Shown piece after piece: positions 1 through 10,534 of a stretch of 64,000 bases of DNA. The notes beneath the pieces are model-generated. The model was not told the origin of the DNA. It ran no database searches and saw only the letters and a list, made by a program, of their open reading frames with translations. A program made the translations under genes and the position numbers. Numbering within the stretch: the stretch's first letter is position 1; each line of letters starts with the position of its first letter. The DNA is from Cynocephalus volans (taxonomy: Eukaryota > Chordata > Mammalia > Dermoptera > Cynocephalidae): assembly GCF_027409185.1 (NCBI RefSeq), contig NC_084462.1:82508179-82572178 (forward strand), read 5' to 3'.

Positions 1-1250
1 TCAGGTCAGGGGGTTTAGAGGAATCTTGTATACCTGAGCTGAAGACAATTAAGTTCCTATGACCGCCAGCTGAGTATTGGGATCACTTTTCCAATAGCAG
101 GACAATGGGAGCTATGAAAAGACACTCCAAATGTCATGACAAGGGCAAAAGGCAAGGGTGAAAGTATGGGCAGCCCCATAAGAAGCTGGAAGCTTCCGTC
201 CTGGATGATCAGGGCGAGGTCTATGCTTGACACATGGAAAGCGTTACAAGGAAGCTGACTCCTACTTAGCTGAGAAGGAGAATGAAGTCAAGGGAGGCCC
301 CCGACCACCCCACTCCAATTTTCCCAAGGTCTGAGTAGCAGAAATCCAAGAAGGGTCCTGATGGTTGGCCTGTCTCAATAACTACTGCAACTTCTGCCCG
401 GGAAGCTTAATGATCAATGAGACAGGACAGCCCAAGGAGGTGGTGTCCTGTTCCGCCAGGGGCGACTCTGAGCTCCTGACTTGTCTTCAGTTTGCTCAGT
501 GACTGCAGCATCAATGAAGAGCTCCACTGGCAGGGTATCGAGGGCAAGGGCCAGGGCCGCCAACCCAGGAAATCTAACCTATCCTCAAAGCTTAGTTCAA
601 CTAACCAGTCTTTCTGTTAGCTCTGCATTCCCCCCAGGAGCATATGCATTGCTCCCTCTTCTGAGATCCTCTTCCAATGTACACTTTAGCATTTTATTAT
701 ATTCAGTCTCATCATCTAATTGTTCCTTGTATGCTACCACAACAAGTTCACAACTGTGTCTTTCACGTCTTTGAAATCAGAAACACACACGTCGGATATG
801 TGGCAGGTGGCTAGGGAATCAGAAATAAGAGTTTGTGGAAACATTTATACAACTTCCTCCTTTCACAGAATAGGAAACAGATCCAGAGAATTGCTGCTCT
901 TCTTGTTCCACAAGTGTCCAGTGAAACTTTCACGTCACTGTCCTGCACAGTGTGGCAGAGACAGAGACGTCCAAGAGATGGGCCCAGGTCTCACGGACCT
1001 TTCAGTGAGGTGTGAAAAAGAGGATGTGTCAGCAATCGGTAAAGGTGGAAACCCATGAGGAAGGTAGAAATAAAGCCTGAGGGATTTCAGGGGAGGGAGG
1101 TAACGGTCGGCTGAGGGACTCAGGGTGGCTTTATGGAGATGGTAGCACCTGAACCCAATCTCGAAGGATTTGCTATGTGGAGATAGGGGAAGAAGGTGCA
1201 AGTGTGGATGCATTTTGGCCTTTTACCAAGCTTTAAGTTGAACTCAAAAC
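1..1250. other. Gene-free intergenic stretch
   Basis: I see no exon, RNA gene or clear transposon here apart from the segment at 670-960, which recurs at 3,925-4,165. Open frames are short and have no recognisable protein similarity. Confidence 0.5.
670..960 (+). repeat. Dispersed repeat, copy 1 of 2 in the window
   Basis: Several blocks match 3,925-4,165 in the same order. They include a CATTTTATTATA block, a run ending in GAAACACACA, and a block reading TTTCACAGAATAGGAAACAG followed by ATCC and AGAATTGCTG. The second half faintly resembles a MIR-type core. It is either an old interspersed repeat family I do not recognise or a local duplication. Confidence 0.5.
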
Positions 1251-1309
1251 CTGACCATGGAGTCACATATGACACCTGAGATTGTGGCTCCATCCCTGCT
1301 GAGTGCCAT

Positions 1310-1656
1310 CATGTGACTGTGTCCTTCAAGTTCATGTGTTGGAAACTTGATCCTCAATGTGAATTTGTTGGGAGGAGGGCCTATTGGGAGGTGTTTGGGC
1401 CATGGGGGCACTTCCTTCATGAATGGATTAATGCCCTTATAGTGGGAGTGGGCTCCTTATAAAAGAACAAGTTCAGCCCCTTTGGTCTCTCTCGCCCTCT
1501 CCTTGTCCTTCTGCCATGTGAATGCCTTCCACCATGTTATAACACACAAGAAGGCCCTGGCAGGGTGCCAGCACCTTGGTCTTGAACTTCCCAGCCTCCA
1601 GAACTGAGAACCAGTCTCAGGTATTCTGTTGTGGCAGCACAAACTGGACTAAGACA
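1310..1656 (+). mobile_element. Solo LTR of ERVL-MaLR type (MST/THE1-like)
   Basis: The sequence runs from GTTCATGTGTTGGAAACTTG, through a GGAGGTGTTTGGGCCATGGG block and an ATGAATGGATTAATGCC block, to a CTTCCCAGCCTCCAGAACTG block and an end resembling ACTGGACTAAGACA. These landmarks and their order are those of MaLR LTRs. No internal retroviral sequence lies beside it. The exact subfamily was not determined. Confidence 0.7.
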
Positions 1657-3920
1657 CTGAGGCTCCCGAGGGTTTGCTTGGGACGGAAGATGCTTCCATC
1701 TGCCAGGATCAGAGTTCATCCTGATGTGGCCGTCCCCAGCTACCCCCACACAAAGAGAGTTGTCTCTCTCCTCAGGTGTCTCAGTTTCCCTTGTCCCCTC
1801 TACCCCCCACCACACAAGTGCAAGGAAGCTTCCAGTCCACCCTGCCTTTGGCAGAGGCAGGCAGAGACGGGCAGGGAGCTGCAGAGACGGGCTGCAGGTG
1901 CAGTGCAGGGCAGCCAGCGGCCCAGCGCCTCACGGCCCCCGCCCCTGCTTCAGCCCCAGTCCCCGGGGGTGTTTCCACTCCTTGCCGCGGGCCTGGGCCT
2001 GGTTTATGCAGGGTTCAAACGGTGTCCCTGGAGCCCAAGCAGGAGAGCTGCCCACTTCTCTCTCAGCTGGCCCACTCTTTGCTTCCAGGGTTTGCACTTC
2101 CCATGGCAGGAAGCCAGGCTGGGCCTGCTTCTGAGAATAGCCAGACAGCCCAGGCAAGGAGCTACCTTCTCCCCTCAGCCCCCACGGCCACCCTTCTTTC
2201 AGGCTTGGCTCTCCACAGCCCCCCTGTCTGCACAGAGCCTCCTTGGCCCAAGCCAGGATGTCCTGGTCACGCTGACACCGGCCCAGGAGTAGCCGCTCCA
2301 GCCTCCTCGTCTGCTGACCTGGCTCGCCCCCACCAGGCATCTCTAGAGGACAAAGCAGTTCTCGGCCCTCTGCCTCTGCTTGCTTGTTTTCACCCCCCTT
2401 CCTATGCCCTTGGGATCTCTGGGGAGGGGGACAGCATGGGGATGCCAGGATAGCAGTGTGGGGAGCATGGAAGCAAGCTGGACAGTGCACCCTTCTTTTT
2501 AACTCAACTTAAAACCCGCCCCCACAATTTCCTCTCCATTCTTCCTTCTAGACCTGAGTATTCAATATCCTGCCTGCAGCTTAACTGGAAGCTGGGGACA
2601 CCCATAGTAAGAGGAGTTCTGAAAGTGGCACCTGGATGAAAAGGAGCCTCTCAGGCACCCCCTGTCCCCCGGCAGGCTCCACGGCAGTGAGTGAGGCCCT
2701 CGCGCCTTTGATTCCTAGTCTGTGTGGTGGCACCAGGGCTAGGTAGTGCGGGGAGACCCTCCATGGCAGGGTTCCCTGGAGTATCCTCCTCTTAGCCCTG
2801 AGAGTTCTTCTCCCTTAGGACTGGGCAAGCTCTAATTTGTCATTGCTTTAGAGTCACAGTGTCCTTTTATCTTTTATTTAAGTTCTCATGTCCCAAATTT
2901 TAGTACAGATAAACATTTATACATGGCAAAAATACGGTCCAGTTCTAACCCTTTAGCAGACATGTAATTTCACATTGTTTAATGTCGCTCTATTTGGGGT
3001 ATGACAGTAAATCGGGGCTTTTCTCACTTTACTTTCCCTCACCTTCCAACTACTCCTCACCCCATCACCTGACAGTGTTGGGAGGTCTCTCACCTGAGCT
3101 GCCCATCAGGACCCACGACCAGGGGCAGGTCTGGTGACATGGGCATGACTGAGCTCACACTGCTGCCCCAGTACATCCAGGTACTTTCAAACACTACGTG
3201 CTTAGGACCTTCTGTGGCTTTGGACTGAATGAAAAGACTAGCGGGGTGACCTCGGTGTTGTAATTGGTACCAGAGGTTTGGCATTTGACAGCATAGGTAG
3301 CTGCCTCTAGACTCCAGGCCTGACAGTGTGAAAGCCCAGAGCCTTGGGAACCGGTGGTCCCAGGACAGCCCAGCTCTGTCCAATCCGAGTGAGTGAGAGG
3401 TGAGTGGAATAGGGTCTCACCTGACCCTTTCTTTACTTTCAAACCTCACGAACTCCAGTGGGGTTGTTAACTGTCTGATTACGGTTAAGATTCACTAGGA
3501 AAAATGATGTGAAATGCACTGACATTAAATACTTAATATTTACCTCCTCAGAAGAGGTTTAACACCAGTAAAAACTGAAAATAGACTCAAAATAGTTTGC
3601 ATTTTAGAAATTGTCCTCTAAATGTTCTCTAAGAAGCATTGAATGTGTGGTAAAGATTATTCTCTTCAATCTACTAAGCAGATATTCTAGAATCCATGAA
3701 CCCAAGGTTAGTTGAGCCAGCAAGTGGTCTCTCCAGATTGCAAGCCTTGGCTCCCTCTAGTGTCCCCAACTCAGCCTTTGTTCCAAGCCAAAAATGCTCA
3801 GGATGTAAGAGCCCTCTTAAGTGAGGATTCAAAGCCCAGGTCAGCAGGCTTCCTTTGAATGCTCCGTGGAGACTCTTGACCGCGTGCCTCTCCTCTCGCC
3901 ATGAGCAGCTTTGTTATTTT
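1657..3920. other. Gene-free intergenic stretch, locally GC-rich
   Basis: Bases about 1,830-2,450 are GC-rich with open frames on both strands, but CpG is not enriched as in an island, and the translations are low-complexity Pro/Ala/Ser/Gln without a known domain. No splice-site-bounded exon or known repeat was recognised. Confidence 0.45.
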
Positions 3921-3924
3921 CTGT

Positions 3925-4165
3925 TGCTTACAACCAACATTTTATTATACTCGGTTTACTAGCCAATCATTTCTTGTGTATTGTGTTTCCCCACCCCCAA
4001 ATCACAATTGTGTCTTCAAAATGGGAAACACACAGTATCAGGCATGCAATAGTATCTAATACTTTAAGTTTAGGAATATTAGAATAGATAGGAGTGTTAA
4101 TATTGCTTCCTCCTTTCACAAAATAGGAAACAGATCCATAGAATTGCTGTTCTTTGGGCATCTGA
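3925..4165 (+). repeat. Dispersed repeat, copy 2 of 2 in the window
   Basis: Colinear with 670-960. The best block reads TTTCACAAAATAGGAAACAG followed by ATCC and AGAATTGCTG, with two substitutions relative to copy 1 in the visible core. The copies are about 3.25 kb apart in the same orientation. Confidence 0.5.
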
Positions 4166-4440
4166 ACCCCTGGACAAGGGACAGCCAGAGATGCTGGATC
4201 TGAGTCCAGGACTTGGGTGGTCCTGGCCAGGGCAAAGGGGACACAGGAGAGAGCAGCTGTCCCCGCTTTCTCACTGTCCACTCTCTCTAACCTGTGCCAG
4301 GCAGGCCTTCATCCCCACAACCTACCAAAACTTTTCCTGTTTATGTCACTCACACCCCTCCTGCCTTCTCTCCTCTCTCTCGTTTTTCTTAGCTTGTCAT
4401 CAGCATTTGACACAGTTGACATTTCATCCTTGGAACACTC

Positions 4441-4592
4441 CTTCACATTAGAATCACGGAGGGGTTTTAAATCTCTCAGTACTCATATTGAATCCCAGAC
4501 CGATTAACTCAATCTCTGAAGGAGGGGTGCGGGTTCAAGATTTGTTTAAAGCTCTCCTGGGGATTCCAATGTGCATCCAGTGCTATAAACCA
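4441..4592 (+). mobile_element. MER5A-like hAT MITE inside the L2
   Basis: It opens with ATTAGAATCACGGAGGGG and closes with TCCTGGGGATTCCAATGTGCA, the near-palindromic ends typical of MER5A. The central ACCGATTAACTCAATCTCTG also matches. L2 sequence resumes on both sides. Confidence 0.7.
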
Positions 4593-5152
4593 CTTCCCTA
4601 AATACTGAAGTTTCTCAAAGCTCAAACTTGCATCTCTTCCCTTCTCTGGCTATGCCGCTAGTCCCGTGGGTTTCAAGAGCATGGTTGTCAGTGGATGTGT
4701 ACGTCTGTACTTCTAGCCCCAGCTTCTCCTCCAGACCACAGACTTGCATATACACTGCCTGTTCAAGCTCTCCACTGGGATAGACACGTCTCAAATCTAA
4801 CAGGTCCAAACACCACTCTTGACTTTTCATGACCTCCAAATCTACTGCTCCCCAATGTCCTCCATCCCAATTGATATCATCAGTCATCCAATTGCGCTGG
4901 CAAAGACAACTTGGGAGTTACCATGAATCATCTCTTTTTGTCATTCTCCACATCGAATCCATCATCAGGTCCTGTCGGACCCAAGCAGTTCCCATGGTCT
5001 CTGCCACCCCCATTCTCAATGCTCGCCTGCTCCACAGCTTAGTTCCCCAACTGCTTTAGCTGACTTCACTCTTCTTCCCTTCTAGTCCTTTCTTCACGCA
5101 GCAGTCAGAGGAGTTTTTACGAACTTACATCATATCATGCTTCTTCCTCTTT

Positions 5153-5210
5153 AAAAACAAACAAACAAACAAACAAACAAACAAACAAACAAACAAACAA
5201 ACAAACAAAA
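5153..5210 (+). repeat. (CAAA)n microsatellite
   Basis: About 13 uninterrupted CAAA units followed by an A run. It lies in the middle of the L2 fragment and may have grown from the A-rich tail of an insertion. Confidence 0.95.
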
Positions 5211-5690
5211 AACCCCTCCAGTGGCTTCCTATTGTAATTTAGAACAAAATCCAAATTCTTTACTCTGGCCTTCAAGGCTCTTCATGATCTGGCCCCTGTC
5301 TGCCACTCTCTTGTTCTCCCCTCTGTTTTCTGTGCTCCTGCCACACACCTTTTTGCTGTTTGTGAAATGCAGCCTTGCCTAGAGAGCTCTCCTGCCTGAA
5401 TCTTCACGTGGCATGATGTTCACCGTTCAGGTGTCTGTGCACCTGTCAGCTCTTCGGAAAAGTCTTCACTGGCCTCACAGCCAGAACGGCCACCACCCCA
5501 CCCCACACCCCTCCTCTATCTTAACCTTGCCTTCCTCTCTTCTTATTATCTGAAATGATAATATTTGTTTATCTGTTTATTTCTTTGTCTCCCTCCAGTC
5601 AAAGGCAGGGGCCTTCTCTGTTATGTTTCCTTCTGTATCTCTGGCATCTGGTAAGTTCTCAGTAATTACATGTTGAAAGGATTGTTCCAT

Positions 5691-7860
5691 CGAGTTGAAA
5701 TTCAAACTGATAGTGTACTACTAAGGTGTCGCTGTGAGGTGGGCGACCAATCTCAACACAGGCACAATTAGAGACTCTGTGAAGGGTGTTTTAGGAGAGT
5801 ATCTGGCTCAGACACTGGGTGGACTGCCCTAAAGTGCCTTTCTTCCTCTGGTCATGGCATCTGAAACTCTTTCTTTGGCAATTCATAGTCATGCTGCTGT
5901 ACTGACAGGGCATGACTATTTCACCTTCTCTTGAATTCTCTGAAAATTCAAGTACTTTCAGCATATCCTATTGGCTAATAAAAGATTAGAGAGAAAAAAA
6001 TCTTCTGAGAGACCAGACCAAGAGCAGAGGGAACTAAGGACAGAGGGAAGGCAGGTGATAGTCCTACTAAATTTCTTTCACTGTGCCATGTGCCTTTGAC
6101 AGAGCCCTTAGGGGAAATTAGTCCTAACCATCAGGAAGCTGAATGGCAATAGGCCTTAACAAGAACTTTCTGTGGCTCCCATTGGAACTAGCAACCTCCT
6201 AATTTTTCTCTTCCCTATGTAATTCCAATCCCATTCTCCAATCCCCAGTATGATTTCCCTAGTATGGGTTTGACAGTTTTGTCTACTTCAAATGCTCCTC
6301 TCCCTCCAGATTATTTTTTCATCACAGCAAATCAACCAGCTCTACCTGTTTCCAGAGAAAAGTGTTCTGTAAAGGAAATTTTAAAAATCCAAAATATATT
6401 ATATTATTAAATGATTCTTTAAAACATATACCTCCTTAATGTAAGGTAATACATTTTAATAACATGTTAAAAACATGTTATTTGAACCAAAAGAATTTGA
6501 TTGCCCTGGTATTGTAATTTGAGTTCTCCAAGAAACAGCCTCAGAGATTAGCACACAGAACATATATTAAGGAGTGCTTTGGGGATCGACATTGTGAAGG
6601 AGGCAGGCCTGGGCAGAAGGAAAAGCTGAGCTCAATGCAGTCAGATGAAGTCCCCTTGGGAACTCTGAGGCTGGATGACCCTTCAGACTCGACTCCCCTC
6701 GCAGTGAGGAGGCCAGGTGTTCATATTCCCACGTCCACCAGTCATTGGATGCAAGCTGATCCTGGGAGAGAGAGTGCTCTGTGACCAAGGGTACTGAGCA
6801 CTGGAGAGGGCTGACAGTACTCCTAGAATCAGTGGCGATAAGTCCTCAGACCTGAGAACAGCATCCATTACACCTAGTGTTTTCATATTGATGTCATTTT
6901 TTTGTTGCTAACATTATTCTGAGTATCTATTGCAAGGCGCTTGAATAAATTATGTACTAAGAGTCTCCGTTGAGTTGGTTTTGCTGCTGAGGAACCTTTT
7001 CTTGGTAATACTGTGCCTCTGAAAAACTTTCACTTTTCGACCCCTAAAGTCACATACAGATAAGAGTGTTGTTTCTTGATGTTATTGTCATTATTCTTCT
7101 TACTTAATATTTTGTGAAGAATTCATTGAATGCACCAGGTCCTGGGACGGCTTCTTAGCTGTCTGTGGTGGCCAGTCTGGCTGACAGGACGATGAGATTC
7201 AATTCTCATTTATCCTGCAGACTCATATGAATCCAAGTCCCAGGAGTTTTCTTTAAAACAAACAAACTAACTAATTAACTAAATCCCTCAGCATGATGTC
7301 AGAGGAATTAACTATTCGGGCTTCTCATTATAATTTTGCTTACCTAAAGACTGCAGTTAGGGGCCCCGAATAGGCATAATTGAAAATTAATGTGTTCTGT
7401 GGCTCAGAGGTAGGAAATAAAAAAGGGGACTCACACGAGAAAAAAATGGATTCCTATCGTGTAAGTGACGCAACAAGGACACACGATTGTGGATTTTACT
7501 GCTCAGGCCTGGCCAGTGGATACAAACAAAAGGACCCTCTTTCCACTATGGTTTTTCACCCTGGCAAGTTTAGTCTCTGAAATAAGACTAAATTACACCT
7601 GAGCTTCTTCCTATCTCTGTAAAAACATGGACACTAAAGAGCTAGGACGTTACCCTTAGTAAATTCTGCACATGTCTGAGCAAGCATTTGGTAAGTAATA
7701 CATTCTAATTAGATATGCCTGAAATTCTAATGTTGCCGTTGAGGTTGAGAGTAGTACCAGGTGCTTCTCAGGCCCAGCTCCCTCTCACTGCACTACTCCC
7801 AGCATCTGGGGATGGTGAGAGAAGTTTGCTTCTCTACAGCTCCAGTTTGTTGCTGAGGAG
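5691..7860. other. Gene-free intergenic stretch
   Basis: AT-rich sequence with no recognised exon or transposon. The longest open frames are under 100 codons and show no domain. Confidence 0.45.
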
Positions 7861-7879
7861 GCTCTATCCAACGTTTGGT

Positions 7880-8125
7880 TTGGATGGTAATATAGTCCAG
7901 TGGCTCATCATGTGGACCGTCAAATCCTGGCTTCATCACTTCATAGTTGTATTATCGTAGGCATCCTAAACTAACTGCTCTGGGCCTTCGTTTCTTCCTC
8001 TCTAAATTGCAATAACCACATGCCTACTCCTAGCATTGTTGAAAAGGTTAAATTAGATAATTGATGTGAAGTGCTGACGGCACAGAGTAAAAGCAGTAAA
8101 TATTAGGTATTACTATTATTTGCTA
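7880..8125 (+). mobile_element. MIR SINE
   Basis: It follows the MIR consensus in order: a GTGGCTCATCATGTGGAC start, CAAATCCTGGCTTCATCACT, a TAGTTGTATTATCGTAGGCA block in place of the usual GTGTGACCTTGGGCA, then GGGCCTTCGTTTCTTCCTCT and the GTTGAAAAGGTTAAATTAGA block. The divergence is that expected of a pre-eutherian SINE. Confidence 0.8.
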
Positions 8126-9925
8126 GAAATGAGTTCACATGTGTAAGATTAGGTCAAGAATCATTTGGATTATTTCTGGGGTAAAGAATGGGGCATCCAA
8201 CCCTGGTTAAGCTGATAATATTTTGAATGTATACAATTAAGTAAATAAAATACCAAAGAATAGTTTTCATACAGAGTTAAAACCAATGAGATAAATTCCG
8301 TCTTTAAAGTTAGATATAATTGTGGTTGCTGGATTAGACAACTTATTGGTAGCTCACTTAGGAATACCTATTGCCATCGATATAAGTCCAGGATTGGTTC
8401 TTTCTGTTAGTCATAGAACACACAAGTCAATCAAGGAATTGGACTTTCCTACAACCAAAAGCCTTCCCCAGCTGAGCAGAACAAGATGTAGACTCACCAA
8501 ACTCAATAATCTGCTTTTGTCACAGTAAAATATTAATTATATAAGTAATATTTCACTTGTTAAATGCAAGAATAGAATTTCAAATTCTGATCTGCTAGCC
8601 AACTTAATAAGGCCCTGGTCACTAAAGGTATTATTAACTGGGCAGGAGGAATGGGCCTCTATGAAACCTAGTACATTTCTAGCACTCTTCTTTCATATTC
8701 CAGGTATTTTATTTGGAAATTTTAGATTTCTATGTTAGAAATGCCTGTTGATTTCTACGTTTTAGAGAAGTGTATCTTACATATCATATTGCTTTTTCTA
8801 CTTGAATATGCTCCATATTTATTCATTCAACAACTATTTATTGAAAGCCCACTCTGTGCCAGTTTCATAGTATATGAATATTCTGAGTGGAGGTAAAAGG
8901 AGAAAGATGAAAAAAAAAAAAAAAAGGAAAAAAGAAGGCTACTAGGCAAATATCTTTAAACCGCCCCCCCCCCCCACACTTTGTATTCATGAATCTGAAA
9001 GAACTCAACTCTATGCCACCTTAGCATTGGGTCTACATCTCCATGGTGTTTTGGTAAAATTTCTATTGTTTCTGACATGGTGTCATGTATCTACTTGAAA
9101 CATCTGTTAATTGATGCTAAAAGATTGTCATAGTACAGTGGAGACAATGACTTCAAGGCAATGTGATTACCAGTAATATAGTTTCCCTTATTGGAAGAAA
9201 GTAAGTTATAGGTACAAATTCAGCCTGAACAAATGATATAATTTGTGGGTCTTTTTTGTGTTATCAAGCTTCAAGAAAGTTTCAGGAGTCAAGCTTTAAA
9301 ATGAGACAGAAGAAGTCTTTTTAAGTGGGAGCTGGAAAAAAAAAAAAACCAAAAGAAAGAAAGATACCACATCACAATAATTCCTAGAACTTTCAAAAGG
9401 AGAGAACAGAAATGAGGCTCCCAGAGGTGGGAATGGGGGAGGGGGAGGGGAAGTTAGGGAGAAATTGGTAAAGGGCCACAAAAAACATTTACACTGTGTA
9501 ATGATAAAATGAAGAAAAAAAGAGAGAGAGAGAGACAAAAAAAAAAGGTAAGGTGGCAGGAATAGTCAGAGAAAAAAGGGAAGTTAAGACGAAAATGATT
9601 GCCTCTGTCTGAAATCATTACTATGGTGGTGAAGGCTTTGATATCTTGCCTACTACAGGTGGGAATAATTTCTAAAATACAAAGTAAAGGTTTTACTGAA
9701 AGTATCAGGAAAGTTTAGCATCCAGTAGAAATTGAAAATAATCAAGGTAACTTAGGTATTTTATTTTTTTACATTTCATTCTTCTACTGCTTCCTCCATC
9801 TCCTTTCTTTTACTTAACAAAGCTCAACTACTTTACTTTGATTTTTACCATGAAAGAAATGCCAGGGCTCTGCTCATGACCTTCTGAATCAGACTATCTG
9901 GTGAGTTGGGTTCATTCACCTGCAC
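8126..9925. other. Gene-free stretch with low-complexity tracts
   Basis: A short L2 3'-end fragment in reverse (about 8,818-8,870, ATTCATTCAACAACTATTTA) is visible. There is an A run at 8,909-8,926, a C run near 8,964-8,976, and AGAG repeats near 9,520. Nothing coding was seen. Confidence 0.5.
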
Positions 9926-10274
9926 ATGAAAAATATTGTAATAAAATAAACACAACATGAAGTTTACCTTCTTAACCATTTTTAGGTGTACAGTTCAGTG
10001 GTATTAAGCACATTCACGTGGTGTGCGACCATCACCACTTCCCACCTCCAGAACTCTTTTCATCTTGTAAAACTGAAGCTCTCTAACCCATTAACAATAA
10101 CTCCCCTTTCTCCTCCCAACAGCTCCAGGCAACCACCATTCTACTTTCTGTCTCTATAAATTTGGCTGCTATACGTACCTCCTGTCACTGGAATCATACA
10201 ATATTTGTCTTTTTGTGACTGGCTTATTTCACTTAGCAAAATACCCTCACGTTTTGTCCATGTTGTACCATGTG

Positions 10275-10287
10275 TCAGAATTTCCTT

Positions 10288-10294
<7 letters not shown>
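10275..10294. repeat. Target-site duplication of the young L1, copy at its poly(A) side
   Basis: TCAGAATTTCCTTCCTTTTT, repeated exactly at 17,038-17,057. The last Ts merge with the antisense poly(A) tail, so the inner boundary is uncertain by a few bases. Confidence 0.9.
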
Positions 10295-10323
<29 letters not shown>

Positions 10324-10534
10324 TATTTTGTCGATATACATTGTAGCTGATTAATGCTCCCCATCACCAAAACCTCCCTCCCTTCTCCCTCCCCCCCCTC
10401 CCCCCCAACAATGTCCTTTCTGTTTGCTTGTTGTATCAACTTCAAGTAATTGTGGTTGTTATATCTTCTTCCCTACCCCCCCCGATTTGTGTGTGTGTGT
10501 GTGTATGTGTGTGTGTGAATTTATATATTAATGT
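10295..10534 (-). other. Young L1 3' UTR with polypurine tract and poly(A) tail
   Basis: In element sense, after the ORF2 stop there is a short (AC)n stretch, a G-rich polypurine run (complement of 10,375-10,410, mostly C on the + strand) and an end near AAAATAAAATT before the tail. G-rich polypurine tracts able to form quadruplexes are a conserved feature of mammalian L1 3' UTRs. The last 100 bp recur almost unchanged at 33,848-33,950. Confidence 0.85.

Larger units (their letters stand above)
4370..5690 (+). mobile_element. L2 LINE fragment (3' part)
   Basis: The order of blocks matches the ancient L2 element. CAGCATTTGACACAGTTGAC (ORF part) comes first, then TGGCTTCCTATTGTAATTTA, CTTCATGATCTGGCCCCTGT, a CTCTTCGGAAAAGTCTTCACTGGCC block, and a final part with CAAAGGCAGGGGCCTTCTCTG and a CTGGCATCTGGTAAG-like end. 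It is broken by a MER5A-like insertion and by a CAAA microsatellite. It encodes no intact protein. Confidence 0.75.

Noticed and set aside
1576..2453. Overlapping open frames of 186-238 codons on both strands
   Set aside because: They lie in GC-rich DNA with few stops, read in several frames at once, are partly inside a MaLR LTR, and show only low-complexity composition without a domain.
5153..5210. A CRISPR-like or regulatory array among the short tandem repeats
   Set aside because: Simple microsatellites (CAAA, GA, TG, CAAT) without spacers, as expected in mammalian intergenic and intronic DNA.
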